Origin: Neorhizobium galegae
GTDB taxonomy: Bacteria > Pseudomonadota > Alphaproteobacteria > Rhizobiales > Rhizobiaceae
NCBI RefSeq assembly: GCF_017877135.1
Contig: NZ_JAGIPH010000010.1
Location: forward strand, 62,001-126,000
Reading direction: 5' to 3'
Length of the DNA: 64,000 nucleotides
Made by a program: the position numbers and the translations under genes. Position 1 is the stretch's first letter, and the number at the start of each line of letters is the position of its first letter. The notes under the pieces were generated by a model, which saw only the letters and a list, made by a program, of their open reading frames with translations, was not told the origin of the DNA and ran no database searches. Shown in pieces: positions 28,164 through 37,292 of the stretch.

Positions 28164-29555
28164 TTACCGTTCGCGCAAGCTGTCGTGCAGATGTTCAAGC
28201 AGCGGAGCGAGGAGGAAATCCATGATACGCCGCTTGCCGGTGAGGATCTCGGCCTTGATGGACATGCCGGGCTGCAGGGTTACTGTGTGATCGCCGTTCT
28301 TGAGAGCGGCGCCTGGGTCAAGGGCCACCCGCACCGCATAGCGCAGGTGCTCGCCAGCGCCGAGCGCGTCCGCGGCATCTCCCCGCTCGGCACCCTGTGC
28401 CACCATGCCGGAGGACGCAGAGCCGGGATTGGCATCGCGGTCGATCGACACGACGGTGCCTTTCAACAGACCAAAGCGCGTGAAGGGATAGGCATCGACC
28501 TTGATCTCGACTTGCTGGCCGGGGGAGACAAAGCCGACATCCCGGTTGCTGACGTCAGCCTCGATTTCGACAGGGGTGTCGATCGGGGCGATCGAGAGCA
28601 GTTGTTCGGCAGGCGTCAGAACGCCTCCGACGGCAAAGACATGCATCTGCTGCACCTGCCCGGCAATCGGCGCGCGCAGCGTGAGCAACGCCATCCGGCG
28701 CGCGGCCTTCGCCAGCGCCTCGTCGGCCGCGACCATCCGCTGCCTTGCATTCGCCAGATCGGCGCTCGCCATGTTTGAAATTTCGGCACCGGCTGCGATC
28801 ATCTGCTGGCGCAAACCCTTGATGGCCGCATCCACCGACAGGAGCTTGGCCTGGCTGGTCTCGCGCTCCCCCTGCGCTTCCACCACGGATTGGAGGCTGG
28901 AAAGGGCCTGATACTGGGGCAGGAAGCCGCCCTGCGCGGTCTTCGAAACAATCTCGTTGCGCTTCTCGATGAGCGGCAGGATGGCGTCCAGCTTGAGGAT
29001 CGTCTGGCGAAGCGACTCGCGTTCGGCGGTCCTTTCGGCAATGGCCTGCTCGATGCCGGCCATCCTGGCATTGGAGGCAACCACCTGCATGCGAAGCTGC
29101 TCCTCGGCCCGCCTCACCTCGTCCGCCGTCGTGTCAGGGACAGATGGGAAAGCCGCCGTCGGTCGGCCCGCGAGAAAGGCGTCGAGGCGCATGATGTCGA
29201 GCCTCGCCTGTGCACGATCATGCCTTGCCCTGTCGAGTTCAGCGGCCGCCGTCGTCTTGTCGAGCTCGATGAGCGGTGCACCGGCGCTGACGATATCCCC
29301 GGGCTTGACGAGAATGGCGGCAACAGTCGAGGTTTCGAAAGCCTGCACGACCTGCGTCCGCGACGGCGTCACGAATTTCCCCGGCGCCACCGCAACGATG
29401 TCGACCTGGCCAAAATAGGCCCAGCCGATGGCACAGAGGGTCGCAACCCCGATCACACCAATGATCAAACGGCCCAGGGGGTTGGGCGGCGTTTCCATCA
29501 CCTCGAGGGCTGCCGGAAGAAAACTTCGCTCGGGCGCATGAAGAAAGAGTGCCAT
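28164..29555 (-). CDS. Type I secretion membrane fusion protein (HlyD family)
   Basis: A 463-residue periplasmic adaptor. A single membrane anchor lies at about residues 26-46 (LIIGVIGVATLCAIGWAYFG), followed by a biotinyl-lipoyl-like segment (VAPGKFVTPSRTQVVQ), a long helical hairpin (about 100-300) and the conserved HlyD end with LQPGMSIKAEILTGKRRIMDFLL. It links the inner-membrane ABC exporter to an outer-membrane TolC-type channel, which is not encoded in the window. It is 14 bases downstream of the exporter gene. Confidence 0.93.
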   Translation of the reverse strand: MALFLHAPERSFLPAALEVMETPPNPLGRLIIGVIGVATLCAIGWAYFGQVDIVAVAPGKFVTPSRTQVVQAFETSTVAAILVKPGDIVSAGAPLIELDKTTAAAELDRARHDRAQARLDIMRLDAFLAGRPTAAFPSVPDTTADEVRRAEEQLRMQVVASNARMAGIEQAIAERTAERESLRQTILKLDAILPLIEKRNEIVSKTAQGGFLPQYQALSSLQSVVEAQGERETSQAKLLSVDAAIKGLRQQMIAAGAEISNMASADLANARQRMVAADEALAKAARRMALLTLRAPIAGQVQQMHVFAVGGVLTPAEQLLSIAPIDTPVEIEADVSNRDVGFVSPGQQVEIKVDAYPFTRFGLLKGTVVSIDRDANPGSASSGMVAQGAERGDAADALGAGEHLRYAVRVALDPGAALKNGDHTVTLQPGMSIKAEILTGKRRIMDFLLAPLLEHLHDSLRER

Positions 29556-29569
29556 GATTGATACTCCGA

Positions 29570-31687
29570 TTACCGAAGGCCGGCCTGAAGGCGGAACAGG
29601 TTCGAATAGCGCCCGTCTCCGGCCACCAGCGTCTCGTGCGTGCCGTCCTCGACGACACAGCCTTCTTCGATGGTCAAAATGCGATCGGCGCGACGAACCG
29701 TGGAGAGGCGATGGGCAATGATCAGGACCGTGCGTCCCTTGCAGATCTCGCGCATGTTGGCCTGGATGGCGGCCTCGGATTCCGAATCGAGCGCCGATGT
29801 GGCCTCGTCGAAGATGAGGATGCGCGGATTACCGGCCAGCGCACGCGCAATGGCAATCCGCTGGCGTTGCCCGCCCGACATCGACACGCCCCGCTCGCCG
29901 ACCTTGGTGTCATAGCCAAACGGCATCTGGGTGATGAAGTCATGGGCACCCGCCATGCGTGCCGCCTCAATGACACGCTCCAGCGGCATCGTCGGTTCCG
30001 CCAGCGCGATATTCTCGCGGATCGTATGATTGAAGAGGATATTGTCCTGCAGCACGATGCCGATCTGGCGCCTGAGAACAGCAGGATCAAGCAGGCTCAC
30101 ATCGATGCCGTCGATGAGGATGCGGCCGCTGTCCGGCTGGTAGAGACGCTGGACGAGCTTGGCAAGCGTGCTCTTGCCCGATCCGGAGGGGCCGACGATG
30201 CCGACGACCTGGCCGGCCGGGACCTTGAGGTCAAGCCCGCGCACCACGGCGCGCCCTCCCGGCGTGTAGCGGAACGTCACGTCTTCAAACCGGATGTTGC
30301 CTTCGATCGCCTGCACCGAGATGGCCGTCGCCCCCTGCGGCTCGACCGGCGTGTTGAGAATATCGCCGAGACGCTCGACCGACAGGCGAACCTGATGAAA
30401 CTCCTGCCAGACCTGAACGAGGCGCAGGATCGGACCGCTGACCTGCCCGGCCAGCATATTGAATGCCACGAGTTCACCGACGGTCATCTTGTTTGCGACG
30501 ACGAGGCCGGCACCGATGTAGAGGGTGATGGCCGTCAGCCCCTTGTTGATCAGGTTGGCCACCTGCGAGGCCCAGTTGCCCAGTTGTGCGGCCGAAAAGC
30601 TCGCGGAGACATAGGAGGAGAGCTGATCTTCCCACCGGTTCTGGATCTGCGGCTCGACCGCCATCGCCTTGATTGTCTCGATGCCGGTGATGCTCTCGAC
30701 CAGAAATGCCTGGTTTTCCGCGCCGCGCTTGAATTTCTCGTCCAGGCGCCTGCGGAATGCCGGCGTCGCCGAGAGCGACAGAAGTGCATAAAGTGGCAGA
30801 CTGGCCGTAACGATCCAGGCAAGGGTCGATGAATAGAGAAACATCACCCCGATGAAGATCGTCCCGAACAGCAGATCCAGCACAAGCGTCATCGACGTCG
30901 ACGTCATGAACTGCCGGATCGTTTCGAGTTCACGAACCCGGGCGACGCTGTCGCCGACGCGACGAGCCTCGAAATAGGAGAGCGGCAGGCGGACCAGATG
31001 CTTGAAGAGACGCGACCCGAGCTCGACGTCCATCCGGTTGCTGGTATGGGCAAACAGCCATGTCCTGAGGCCGGACAGAACCGCGTCGAACAGAGCAATC
31101 AGGGCAAGACCGCTCACCATGACGGTCAAGGTCTCGAATCCATGGTGGACAAGAACCTTGTCGATGACCGTCTGGAAGACCAGCGGCGTCGCCAGCGCAA
31201 ACAGTTGCAGCACGAGCGAGGCAAAGAAGACTTCTGCGAGAATGAAGCGGTATTTCGCTGCCGCCGAGAAAAACCAGCCGAGGTTGAACTGGCGTGCCAG
31301 ATCCGACACCGGCGCACGCTTGGCCAGCAGGATGAACTGACCGGCGGTCAACGCCATCAGTTCCGCGACCGGAACGAGGCGTGGAGACGCCTGATCGACG
31401 AACTGGACGAGAACCTGCCCGTCGACATATTTGCCGGCGACGGCAAATCCGCCATCCTTCAGGCAGATGATCGCCGGGAAAGGCACACGGCCCACGCGGC
31501 CTGCGGCCATGACAACGCGCCGGGCCTTGACCGGAAAGCCCCGGGCGCTGCGCAGGACGTCAGTGATATCGAATGGCTCCGCCTTGCCAGCGTCCCGCCA
31601 CAGCCGCAAGGGATCGGTGACGATGCCGTTCAGATGAAGGACAAGCGCCAAGGCCCATGCGCCACTATCAGGCAATCCGGAATGCAT
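29570..31687 (-). CDS. Type I secretion ABC transporter (HlyB family) with degenerate C39 domain
   Basis: A 705-residue exporter. Residues 1-125 form a C39-peptidase-like domain with no catalytic cysteine, as in HlyB, where it acts as a substrate docking domain. A six-helix membrane domain follows (about 150-430). The ATPase domain has GPSGSGKSTL (about residue 500), SMSGGQRQR and IFDEATSALD with the AHRLST switch. It should export a protein with an uncleaved C-terminal signal. The divergent calpain-like peptidase gene at 31975 is the obvious candidate cargo. Confidence 0.94.
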   Translation of the reverse strand: MHSGLPDSGAWALALVLHLNGIVTDPLRLWRDAGKAEPFDITDVLRSARGFPVKARRVVMAAGRVGRVPFPAIICLKDGGFAVAGKYVDGQVLVQFVDQASPRLVPVAELMALTAGQFILLAKRAPVSDLARQFNLGWFFSAAAKYRFILAEVFFASLVLQLFALATPLVFQTVIDKVLVHHGFETLTVMVSGLALIALFDAVLSGLRTWLFAHTSNRMDVELGSRLFKHLVRLPLSYFEARRVGDSVARVRELETIRQFMTSTSMTLVLDLLFGTIFIGVMFLYSSTLAWIVTASLPLYALLSLSATPAFRRRLDEKFKRGAENQAFLVESITGIETIKAMAVEPQIQNRWEDQLSSYVSASFSAAQLGNWASQVANLINKGLTAITLYIGAGLVVANKMTVGELVAFNMLAGQVSGPILRLVQVWQEFHQVRLSVERLGDILNTPVEPQGATAISVQAIEGNIRFEDVTFRYTPGGRAVVRGLDLKVPAGQVVGIVGPSGSGKSTLAKLVQRLYQPDSGRILIDGIDVSLLDPAVLRRQIGIVLQDNILFNHTIRENIALAEPTMPLERVIEAARMAGAHDFITQMPFGYDTKVGERGVSMSGGQRQRIAIARALAGNPRILIFDEATSALDSESEAAIQANMREICKGRTVLIIAHRLSTVRRADRILTIEEGCVVEDGTHETLVAGDGRYSNLFRLQAGLR

Positions 31688-31974
31688 CGTCTGTTAAGCC
31701 CCTGTGTGAAGACCTGAGCTTAGGCGATGGCCTTTGCGAAGGCGTTAAGCGCCCCAGATTTCGGACAATTCGGTTAAAAATGTATGGATCGGGCTCGGCG
31801 CGGCCCGACGGATGCCCGCAGGCTTCATTCGGCATTCCCACCGGAGCGGCACCGGACTGCCGAGCCGATTTTTTGGACATACATTAGAATTTTAGAATTC
31901 TTCGTAAAAGCGCATCAAGGCGTGCGTGTCAGGGTCGGAGCCAACGAGTAATCCCGGCGACGAAAGAGGATGGC

Positions 31975-33720
31975 ATGCTTGACCTGATGAACAATGACGC
32001 GTTCTCCTTATACCGACCATTGAAGAAGGCCGGCGGCATGAGCGGCTTGAGCGATGATGCGGCCGAGGCGCTCCCGCTGCGCTCCACCCCTCACTTTGCC
32101 GACCAGGCCAGTGCCTTTGCACAGGCCATCGTATCCGTGCAGCAACCGGTCTTTGCAAGCGACGCCGGCCATGGCGGCCAACACTCCCTGTCGACGGCAC
32201 TCTCGTCTGCAAGCGCCTCGCAACGCTCCCTGCCTGGCCTCCCGGCCCGCCCGACCTCCGCGCTCGTCTCGTCGCTGCCGGTCGCGGCTGCCGTCGCAAC
32301 CACTGTCAAAACACCTTCGAACATCGTCGTTGCTGCAACAACCGGTGCGGCCAAGACGACTGCGGGTGCTCTGCCGACATGGGTATCGAAAATCGTCACC
32401 GCCTCGATCGCCAGGGACCTGACCTCTGCCATTTCGACCGGCACGGTCAGCGAATCCGGCCTGGCGACGATGATGACCAATCTCGTTTCCGCGCTGACGA
32501 CCAGCAAATCGACACTGACGGCGCAGCACTTCAACGATCTGAAGACGATTGCAACCAATCTGAGCACGATGGGCACGACATCGTCCTATATCAACTATGT
32601 CTTCAACGCGCTCGTCAACGGCCACAGCGCCAACGCCACCTGGACCGGCGGCGCCGCGTCATCTGTGAAACTGGGCAACCTCGCCACCGGCTCGACAGCC
32701 ACCCAGCTTTCCAATCTCACCGGAAAATGGCTCCTCGGCACCGACACACCGAGTTCGGCCGTCAAGGTCGGCAGCTCGAACTACAAGATCAGCTATTCCA
32801 TTGCGTCGAAGCCGCTCTTTGCCACCTCCGGCCCGGCCATGACCGACATCAACCAGGGTGGCCTGGGGGATTGTTACTTCCTGGCGAGCTGCGCCGAAAT
32901 CGCCAGCCATAACGCCGATCTCCTCAAGTCCATGTTCACCGACAATGGAAACGGCACCTATGGCGTGCGCTTCTATTCCGGCGGCAAGCCACAATATGTC
33001 ACGGTCAACGCGCAGCTGGCCAATGGCGGCTCTACGTTCGACCATTCAAGCACCAGCCTGTGGGGGCAACTGGCGGAAAAGGCCTGGGCGCAGTTCCAGG
33101 CCGGCGGGATTGCGACTGGCAACACAAAGGTCAACTACGGCAATTCCTATTCGACGATCGGCAATGGCGGATATGCGACCAATGCACTGGCTGCCCTGAC
33201 CGGCGCCACCGCCTTTACCGAATATTACGGAAACGGCTCCAGCTGGTCGGCCTACACCCGCAATGCGTCACTCGTTTATACGGGTGCCCAATCAGGGCTG
33301 ACCACGGCAAGCATCCAGTCATCGCTGATCTCGGCGCTCAATGCCGGCTATAACGTCGTCCTGTCGTCCTACACCAATGCGAAAGACGCACAGAACAAGA
33401 CCACGCTGGTCTCCAGTCATGCCATGTCCATCTATGGCTTCAACAGCGACACCAACATGTTCAAGGTCTACAACCCCTGGGGCACCGCCGGTGCGTCGCA
33501 ATCCTGGCGCACGACGTTCGAGGTCGGTCTTTCGACCCTGCTGGCTGCCAAGGATGTCATCAGCGTCGACAACGTCTCGGCCGCCGTATCCTCCGTTGCA
33601 TCGGTTGCCTCGAAGCTCACCAGCTCGATCGCATCTCTGACGTCTTCGGATGCGGCAACGGCGACCCTCGCCAACGTCTCCTCCACCAGCCCCAGAATTG
33701 AACTCGCAAACGCCGCATAG
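31975..33720 (+). CDS. Calpain-family (C2) cysteine peptidase, probable type I secretion substrate
   Basis: A 581-residue protein. The calpain active-site block GGLGDCYFLAS gives nucleophile Cys300; His482 is in SSHAMSIYGF and Asn500 in VYNPWG, with the Trp that follows also conserved. Residues 1-230 are rich in Ala, Ser and Thr with no known domain, and the last 50 residues are again Ser/Ala/Thr-rich. There is no Sec signal peptide and no RTX nonapeptide repeat. An AAGAGGA ribosome site lies 5 bases before the ATG. It diverges from a HlyB/HlyD pair, so secretion by that system is likely (inference). Bacterial C2 peptidases are poorly characterised; the target is unknown. Confidence 0.85.
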   Translation: MLDLMNNDAFSLYRPLKKAGGMSGLSDDAAEALPLRSTPHFADQASAFAQAIVSVQQPVFASDAGHGGQHSLSTALSSASASQRSLPGLPARPTSALVSSLPVAAAVATTVKTPSNIVVAATTGAAKTTAGALPTWVSKIVTASIARDLTSAISTGTVSESGLATMMTNLVSALTTSKSTLTAQHFNDLKTIATNLSTMGTTSSYINYVFNALVNGHSANATWTGGAASSVKLGNLATGSTATQLSNLTGKWLLGTDTPSSAVKVGSSNYKISYSIASKPLFATSGPAMTDINQGGLGDCYFLASCAEIASHNADLLKSMFTDNGNGTYGVRFYSGGKPQYVTVNAQLANGGSTFDHSSTSLWGQLAEKAWAQFQAGGIATGNTKVNYGNSYSTIGNGGYATNALAALTGATAFTEYYGNGSSWSAYTRNASLVYTGAQSGLTTASIQSSLISALNAGYNVVLSSYTNAKDAQNKTTLVSSHAMSIYGFNSDTNMFKVYNPWGTAGASQSWRTTFEVGLSTLLAAKDVISVDNVSAAVSSVASVASKLTSSIASLTSSDAATATLANVSSTSPRIELANAA

Positions 33721-33811
33721 GTTGGCGGCGACGATCCGGGCTTCTTCCTCGGCAAGGCGCCTCATCAGCCTGTCGATGTAACGGCCTCAAAGCCCAACCT
33801 CCCGAGTGAAT

Positions 33812-33875
33812 GGCCGGCGGATGATGCCGGGGACAGCGTATGAAATGACGCGGTCTCCGGCATCATCCACCGGCC
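33812..33875. terminator. Large hairpin after the calpain-like gene
   Basis: A 19-bp stem with one mismatch (33812-33830 with 33857-33875; arms begin GGCCGG and end CCGGCC) encloses a 26-base loop. It lies 92 bases after the peptidase stop. Only a short GTTT follows, so it may be a terminator or a mobile repeat of the REP type. The rest of the 316-base gap (33721-34036) shows no gene. Confidence 0.55.
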
Positions 33876-34036
33876 GTGATCGTTTCGCATGCCGTCCAGC
33901 GTCCGCCAATTCAGGACCGAGCGTTGCCCAATCGGCAACGAAGACTGCTTAAGTCTCAACTTCCCAGCAATGCGCCAGTCTGAAAACATAGCGCCTGGCA
34001 GTCCCCCAACTGGACGAGACCGAGGAGCATTCCGGC

Positions 34037-34366
34037 ATGGCCTATATCATCACCCAGCCTTGTATCGACGTCAAAGACGGCGCCTGCACGGCCGCCTGTC
34101 CCGTCGATTGCATCTATGAGGGCGGGCGCATGTTCTACATCCAGCCGGACGAATGCATCAATTGCGGCCTTTGCCTGTCGATCTGTCCCGTCGATGCGAT
34201 TGCATGGGATGAGGAGGTGGCGCCGGAGGCTCATCGTTTCATCGAGATCAACCGGCAGTTCTTTTCCAGCGCGGTGAGCGGCCTCGGCTCCCCCGGCGGC
34301 TGGGAGAAGGTGATGCTCCCCCTCGACCATCCGGACGTTGCAGCCTTCAAGAAGGAATCCGCCTGA
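34037..34366 (+). CDS. fdxA: Seven-iron ferredoxin (FdxA type)
   Basis: A 109-residue ferredoxin. Cys9, Cys17, Cys21, Cys25, Cys40, Cys43, Cys46 and Cys50 match Azotobacter FdI positions shifted by one, and position 12 is Val, so the first cluster should be [3Fe-4S] and the second [4Fe-4S]. The C-terminal extension with SGLGSPGGWEKVMLP is typical of proteobacterial FdxA. It stands alone, convergent with the LysR gene. Its redox partner is not evident from the neighbours. Confidence 0.9.
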   Translation: MAYIITQPCIDVKDGACTAACPVDCIYEGGRMFYIQPDECINCGLCLSICPVDAIAWDEEVAPEAHRFIEINRQFFSSAVSGLGSPGGWEKVMLPLDHPDVAAFKKESA

Positions 34367-34396
34367 AAAAAGCCTGGTGTGGCCGTCAAACATCCG

Positions 34397-35320
34397 TCAG
34401 CGGGCGACGATCTCTTCCATCGTCGCCGCAAAGGCTGCAAGCCGGTCGGAAAGGTATCCGGCCATGACTTCGGAGGCATAGGGGAGCTTGCGGGTCCGGG
34501 GTGTCATCACGCCCAGGCGTGCGGCCTCGCTGCGGATGCCGGAAATCGGCAGCGCCAGCACCTCGCCCCGCTTCAACTCCTCATAAAAGCCCATGGGCGT
34601 ATAGAAGGCGACGCCATGCCCGGAGAGAATCAGCGGCTTCAGCATCATCTGGTTGTTGCTGGAGACGAGCGCGCGGGCGTGTCGCTCCAGCGCCCCAAGT
34701 TCGAGCGAAAACATCCAGCTCGTCACGTCATTGTCGAGCTGCAGCAGGAGCTTGAACTGGGCGCATTGCTCCACCGAAACCGTCTTCATCTTCGCAAGCG
34801 GATGCCCCTTGGCAACGATCGCCATGATCGGCATGGGTACAGAATATAGAAGCCGCACATCGCCCGGCCGGGCAATATCAAAGGTGATGCCGACATCCAC
34901 GTCATCATCCGCCAGAAGGCCGAAGATGCGGGCATAGTTTTCCGTGCGAATGCGAAAATCGACCGCCGGATGGTTCCGGGTGAAATCCACCAGGCACTGC
35001 GGCATGAAGGTGATCGCCAGACTGTCGAGGCAGGCGATCGGAACGCGCCCGGTAATCTTGCCGGCGAGATCGCCAAGCTCGCCGCGCATCACCTCGTAAT
35101 CCTGAAGCGTCGCCTTGGCATGGCGCAGCACGATCCGCCCTGCCCCCGTCAACCGCAGACCATCCGGCAGCCGCTCGAACAGCGGGATGCCCAGCTCATC
35201 CTCCAGCTTCTTGATCTGGCGGCTGAGCGCGGATGTCGCGACATGCAGCTCTTCGGAGGCCTTGCGAATGGAGCCGGAGCGGGCAACCGCCGCAAAATAC
35301 TTCAGGATGCTGGCGTGCAT
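34397..35320 (-). CDS. LysR-family transcriptional regulator
   Basis: A 307-residue LysR regulator with an N-terminal winged helix-turn-helix (FAAVARSGSIRKASEELHVATSALSRQIKKLE in the family pattern, residues 9-40) and a substrate-binding domain from about residue 90. It is the last gene of the minus-strand operon, 41 bases after the crotonase, and probably controls that operon. Candidate T-N11-A type sites lie in the operon promoter at 41478-41526. The co-inducer is probably the imported compound or a CoA derivative. Confidence 0.9.
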   Translation of the reverse strand: MHASILKYFAAVARSGSIRKASEELHVATSALSRQIKKLEDELGIPLFERLPDGLRLTGAGRIVLRHAKATLQDYEVMRGELGDLAGKITGRVPIACLDSLAITFMPQCLVDFTRNHPAVDFRIRTENYARIFGLLADDDVDVGITFDIARPGDVRLLYSVPMPIMAIVAKGHPLAKMKTVSVEQCAQFKLLLQLDNDVTSWMFSLELGALERHARALVSSNNQMMLKPLILSGHGVAFYTPMGFYEELKRGEVLALPISGIRSEAARLGVMTPRTRKLPYASEVMAGYLSDRLAAFAATMEEIVAR

Positions 35321-35361
35321 GGCGTCTCCGGCAGTTTACGCCTGACTGTCTTACCGCAAGC

Positions 35362-36135
35362 TCAGCGTCCCTTCCAGACCGGCTTGCGCTTCTCGATAAA
35401 GGCGGCCACGCCCTCTTGCGCATCCTCGCTCTGCAGCGCCCGCACCAGCGGCTTGGTTCTCAAGGCCTGCGCTTCGGCAGGAGACAGATGGCCGGTGCGG
35501 TTGACGGTATGCTTGATGGCTTTCAGCGAGAGCGGCGCGCAGGCGACGATGTCACTGACCCAGCGCTCGACCGCTTCGTCCAGCTGCTCGGGTTCCACGA
35601 CTTCGTTGACGATGCCGAACTCATACATCTCGGCGGCGCTGAACTGCCGGCCGGTCATCAGCACGGCCATGGCACGATTATGTGGGATTTTCCGCTGCAG
35701 GAGCACCATGCCGCCATCGAGCGGCATGCGCCCGACGCGCGCCTCCGGCAGGCCGAAACGGGCATTCGAGGCGGCAATCACGATATCGCAGCCGAGAACC
35801 ATTTCGAACCCGCCGCCGAGCGCAAAGCCGTTGACGCGGGCAATGACCGGAACATCGAGGCTGCGGCGGAAAGACAGCCCGCCAAAGCCGTTCGGCCGGT
35901 CCTCCACCCAATAGTCCACGCCGGATTTGTTGACGCCCTTCATATCGGCACCGGCACAGAAGGCTTTTGCGCCTGAGCCCGTCAGCACCACGCAGCTGAT
36001 GTCGTCGCGCGCCTCGATCTCCCGCCAGATGGCTTCGAGGGCGGCTTCCGTCGCCGCATCAACGGCATTCATCCGGTCCGGTCGGTCGAGCGTCACCCGC
36101 GCGACCCGGTCGCTCACCGCAAACTGCACGCTCAT
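35362..36135 (-). CDS. Enoyl-CoA hydratase/isomerase (crotonase) family
   Basis: A 257-residue crotonase with FCAGADMKG for the first oxyanion hole, the GFALGGGFEMVLGCDIVIA block and ARFGLPEARVG with a second glutamate, so both general acid/base positions are present, as in true hydratases. The start at ATG 36135 overlaps the CoA-transferase stop by ATGA; the open frame extends further upstream within that gene but has no family similarity there. It acts on the acyl-CoA made by the coupled CoA-transferase. CaiD-like dehydration is one possibility. Confidence 0.88.
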   Translation of the reverse strand: MSVQFAVSDRVARVTLDRPDRMNAVDAATEAALEAIWREIEARDDISCVVLTGSGAKAFCAGADMKGVNKSGVDYWVEDRPNGFGGLSFRRSLDVPVIARVNGFALGGGFEMVLGCDIVIAASNARFGLPEARVGRMPLDGGMVLLQRKIPHNRAMAVLMTGRQFSAAEMYEFGIVNEVVEPEQLDEAVERWVSDIVACAPLSLKAIKHTVNRTGHLSPAEAQALRTKPLVRALQSEDAQEGVAAFIEKRKPVWKGR

Positions 36136-37292
36136 GCCGCATCCTCGCGGCCTTGGGAGCCGATCGTTGCCAGAATTTCGGCATTGTGCTCGCCAAGGCG
36201 GGGCGGCGGAATACGAACGCGGACTTCCGCCGCCGACATGTCGATGGGCGAGCCGATCAACCGGATCGGCCCTGCGGCCGTTTCGCCAGCCTCCAAGATC
36301 ATGCGGTTGATCAGCGTCTGCTCGTCTTCCAGGGCTTCGGCAATGGTGCGCACCGGCGCGCAAAGAATATCCACCGCCTCCAGGCGCTTCACCCAATGGG
36401 CGGTCGAATTCTTCTTGAACTCCTCGCGGAAGACTGTCTGCAGTTCCGGGCGGTGCTGCATCTGGACGTCGAAATTGGCGTAGCGCGGATTGGCCGAAAG
36501 GTCCTCGATCTGAAGCGCCGTGCAGATATCCTGCAGCGGGTTCTGCTTGAAGGCGCCGACCATGACAATCGCGCTGTCGGTGGTCTCGAAGACGCCGGTC
36601 AGCGGGAACGCCCCCCAGTTCAGCTCCCTGTTGCGCATCATATGCACCGTGCCCTCCTGCATCTGCATGGCGAGCATCGAGGAATAAAGGCTGACGGCCA
36701 CCTGCTGGCCCTCACCGGTCTTTTCGCGATGCAGAAGCGCCAGCAGAATCCCCTGGACGAGATGCATGCCGGCGGAAAAATCGGCAAGCGGCGTGGCGTA
36801 GATGGACAGCGGATGGCTCTGGTCGGACTTGCGCCGCATGACGCCGGACACGGCCTGCGCCAGAACATCCTGCCCGCCTTTATGCTCATACGGACCGGTG
36901 AGGCCATAGCCGGTTCCGACGGCGTAGATGAGTTTCGGGTTGCGCGTTTTCAGTGCCTCATAGCCGAACCCCATCCGCTCCATCACGCCGGGGCGAAAAT
37001 TGTTGACGACGACATCCGCCTGGTCGATCAGCGCCAGCACGCTTGCGCGCGCATCCTCGCGTTTGAGGTCGAGCGCCAGGCTGCGCTTGTTGCGGTTCAG
37101 CGAGCAGAAGACGGGGTTGTTGAGGCCATCCGGATCAGACCCCAGCGACCAGCGCGAGAGATCGCCGATCTTCTCCTTCTCGATCTTGATGACGTCTGCG
37201 CCGTAATCGCCCAGCATCTGCGTGCAGCAGGGGCCAAGCATGACTTGCGTGAAATCCACGACACGAATGCCGGACAGGGGAAGAGTGGTCAT
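36132..37292 (-). CDS. Class III CoA-transferase (CaiB/BaiF family)
   Basis: A 386-residue CoA-transferase. It has the N-terminal GIRVVDFTQVMLGPCCTQMLGDYGADVIKIE pattern, SLNRNKRSLALDLK, and NNFRPGVMERMG followed by the GYGLTGP segment. Family members move CoA between carboxylates through an aspartyl intermediate (carnitine, formate/oxalate, aromatic acids). It overlaps both neighbours by ATGA, so FAD oxidoreductase, CoA-transferase and crotonase are tightly coupled. The carboxylate activated is unknown. Confidence 0.9.
   Translation of the reverse strand: MTTLPLSGIRVVDFTQVMLGPCCTQMLGDYGADVIKIEKEKIGDLSRWSLGSDPDGLNNPVFCSLNRNKRSLALDLKREDARASVLALIDQADVVVNNFRPGVMERMGFGYEALKTRNPKLIYAVGTGYGLTGPYEHKGGQDVLAQAVSGVMRRKSDQSHPLSIYATPLADFSAGMHLVQGILLALLHREKTGEGQQVAVSLYSSMLAMQMQEGTVHMMRNRELNWGAFPLTGVFETTDSAIVMVGAFKQNPLQDICTALQIEDLSANPRYANFDVQMQHRPELQTVFREEFKKNSTAHWVKRLEAVDILCAPVRTIAEALEDEQTLINRMILEAGETAAGPIRLIGSPIDMSAAEVRVRIPPPRLGEHNAEILATIGSQGREDAA

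Noticed and set aside
31975..33720. RTX calcium-binding repeats expected for a type I secretion substrate
   Set aside because: The protein was read for GGxGxDxUx nonapeptides and none was found.
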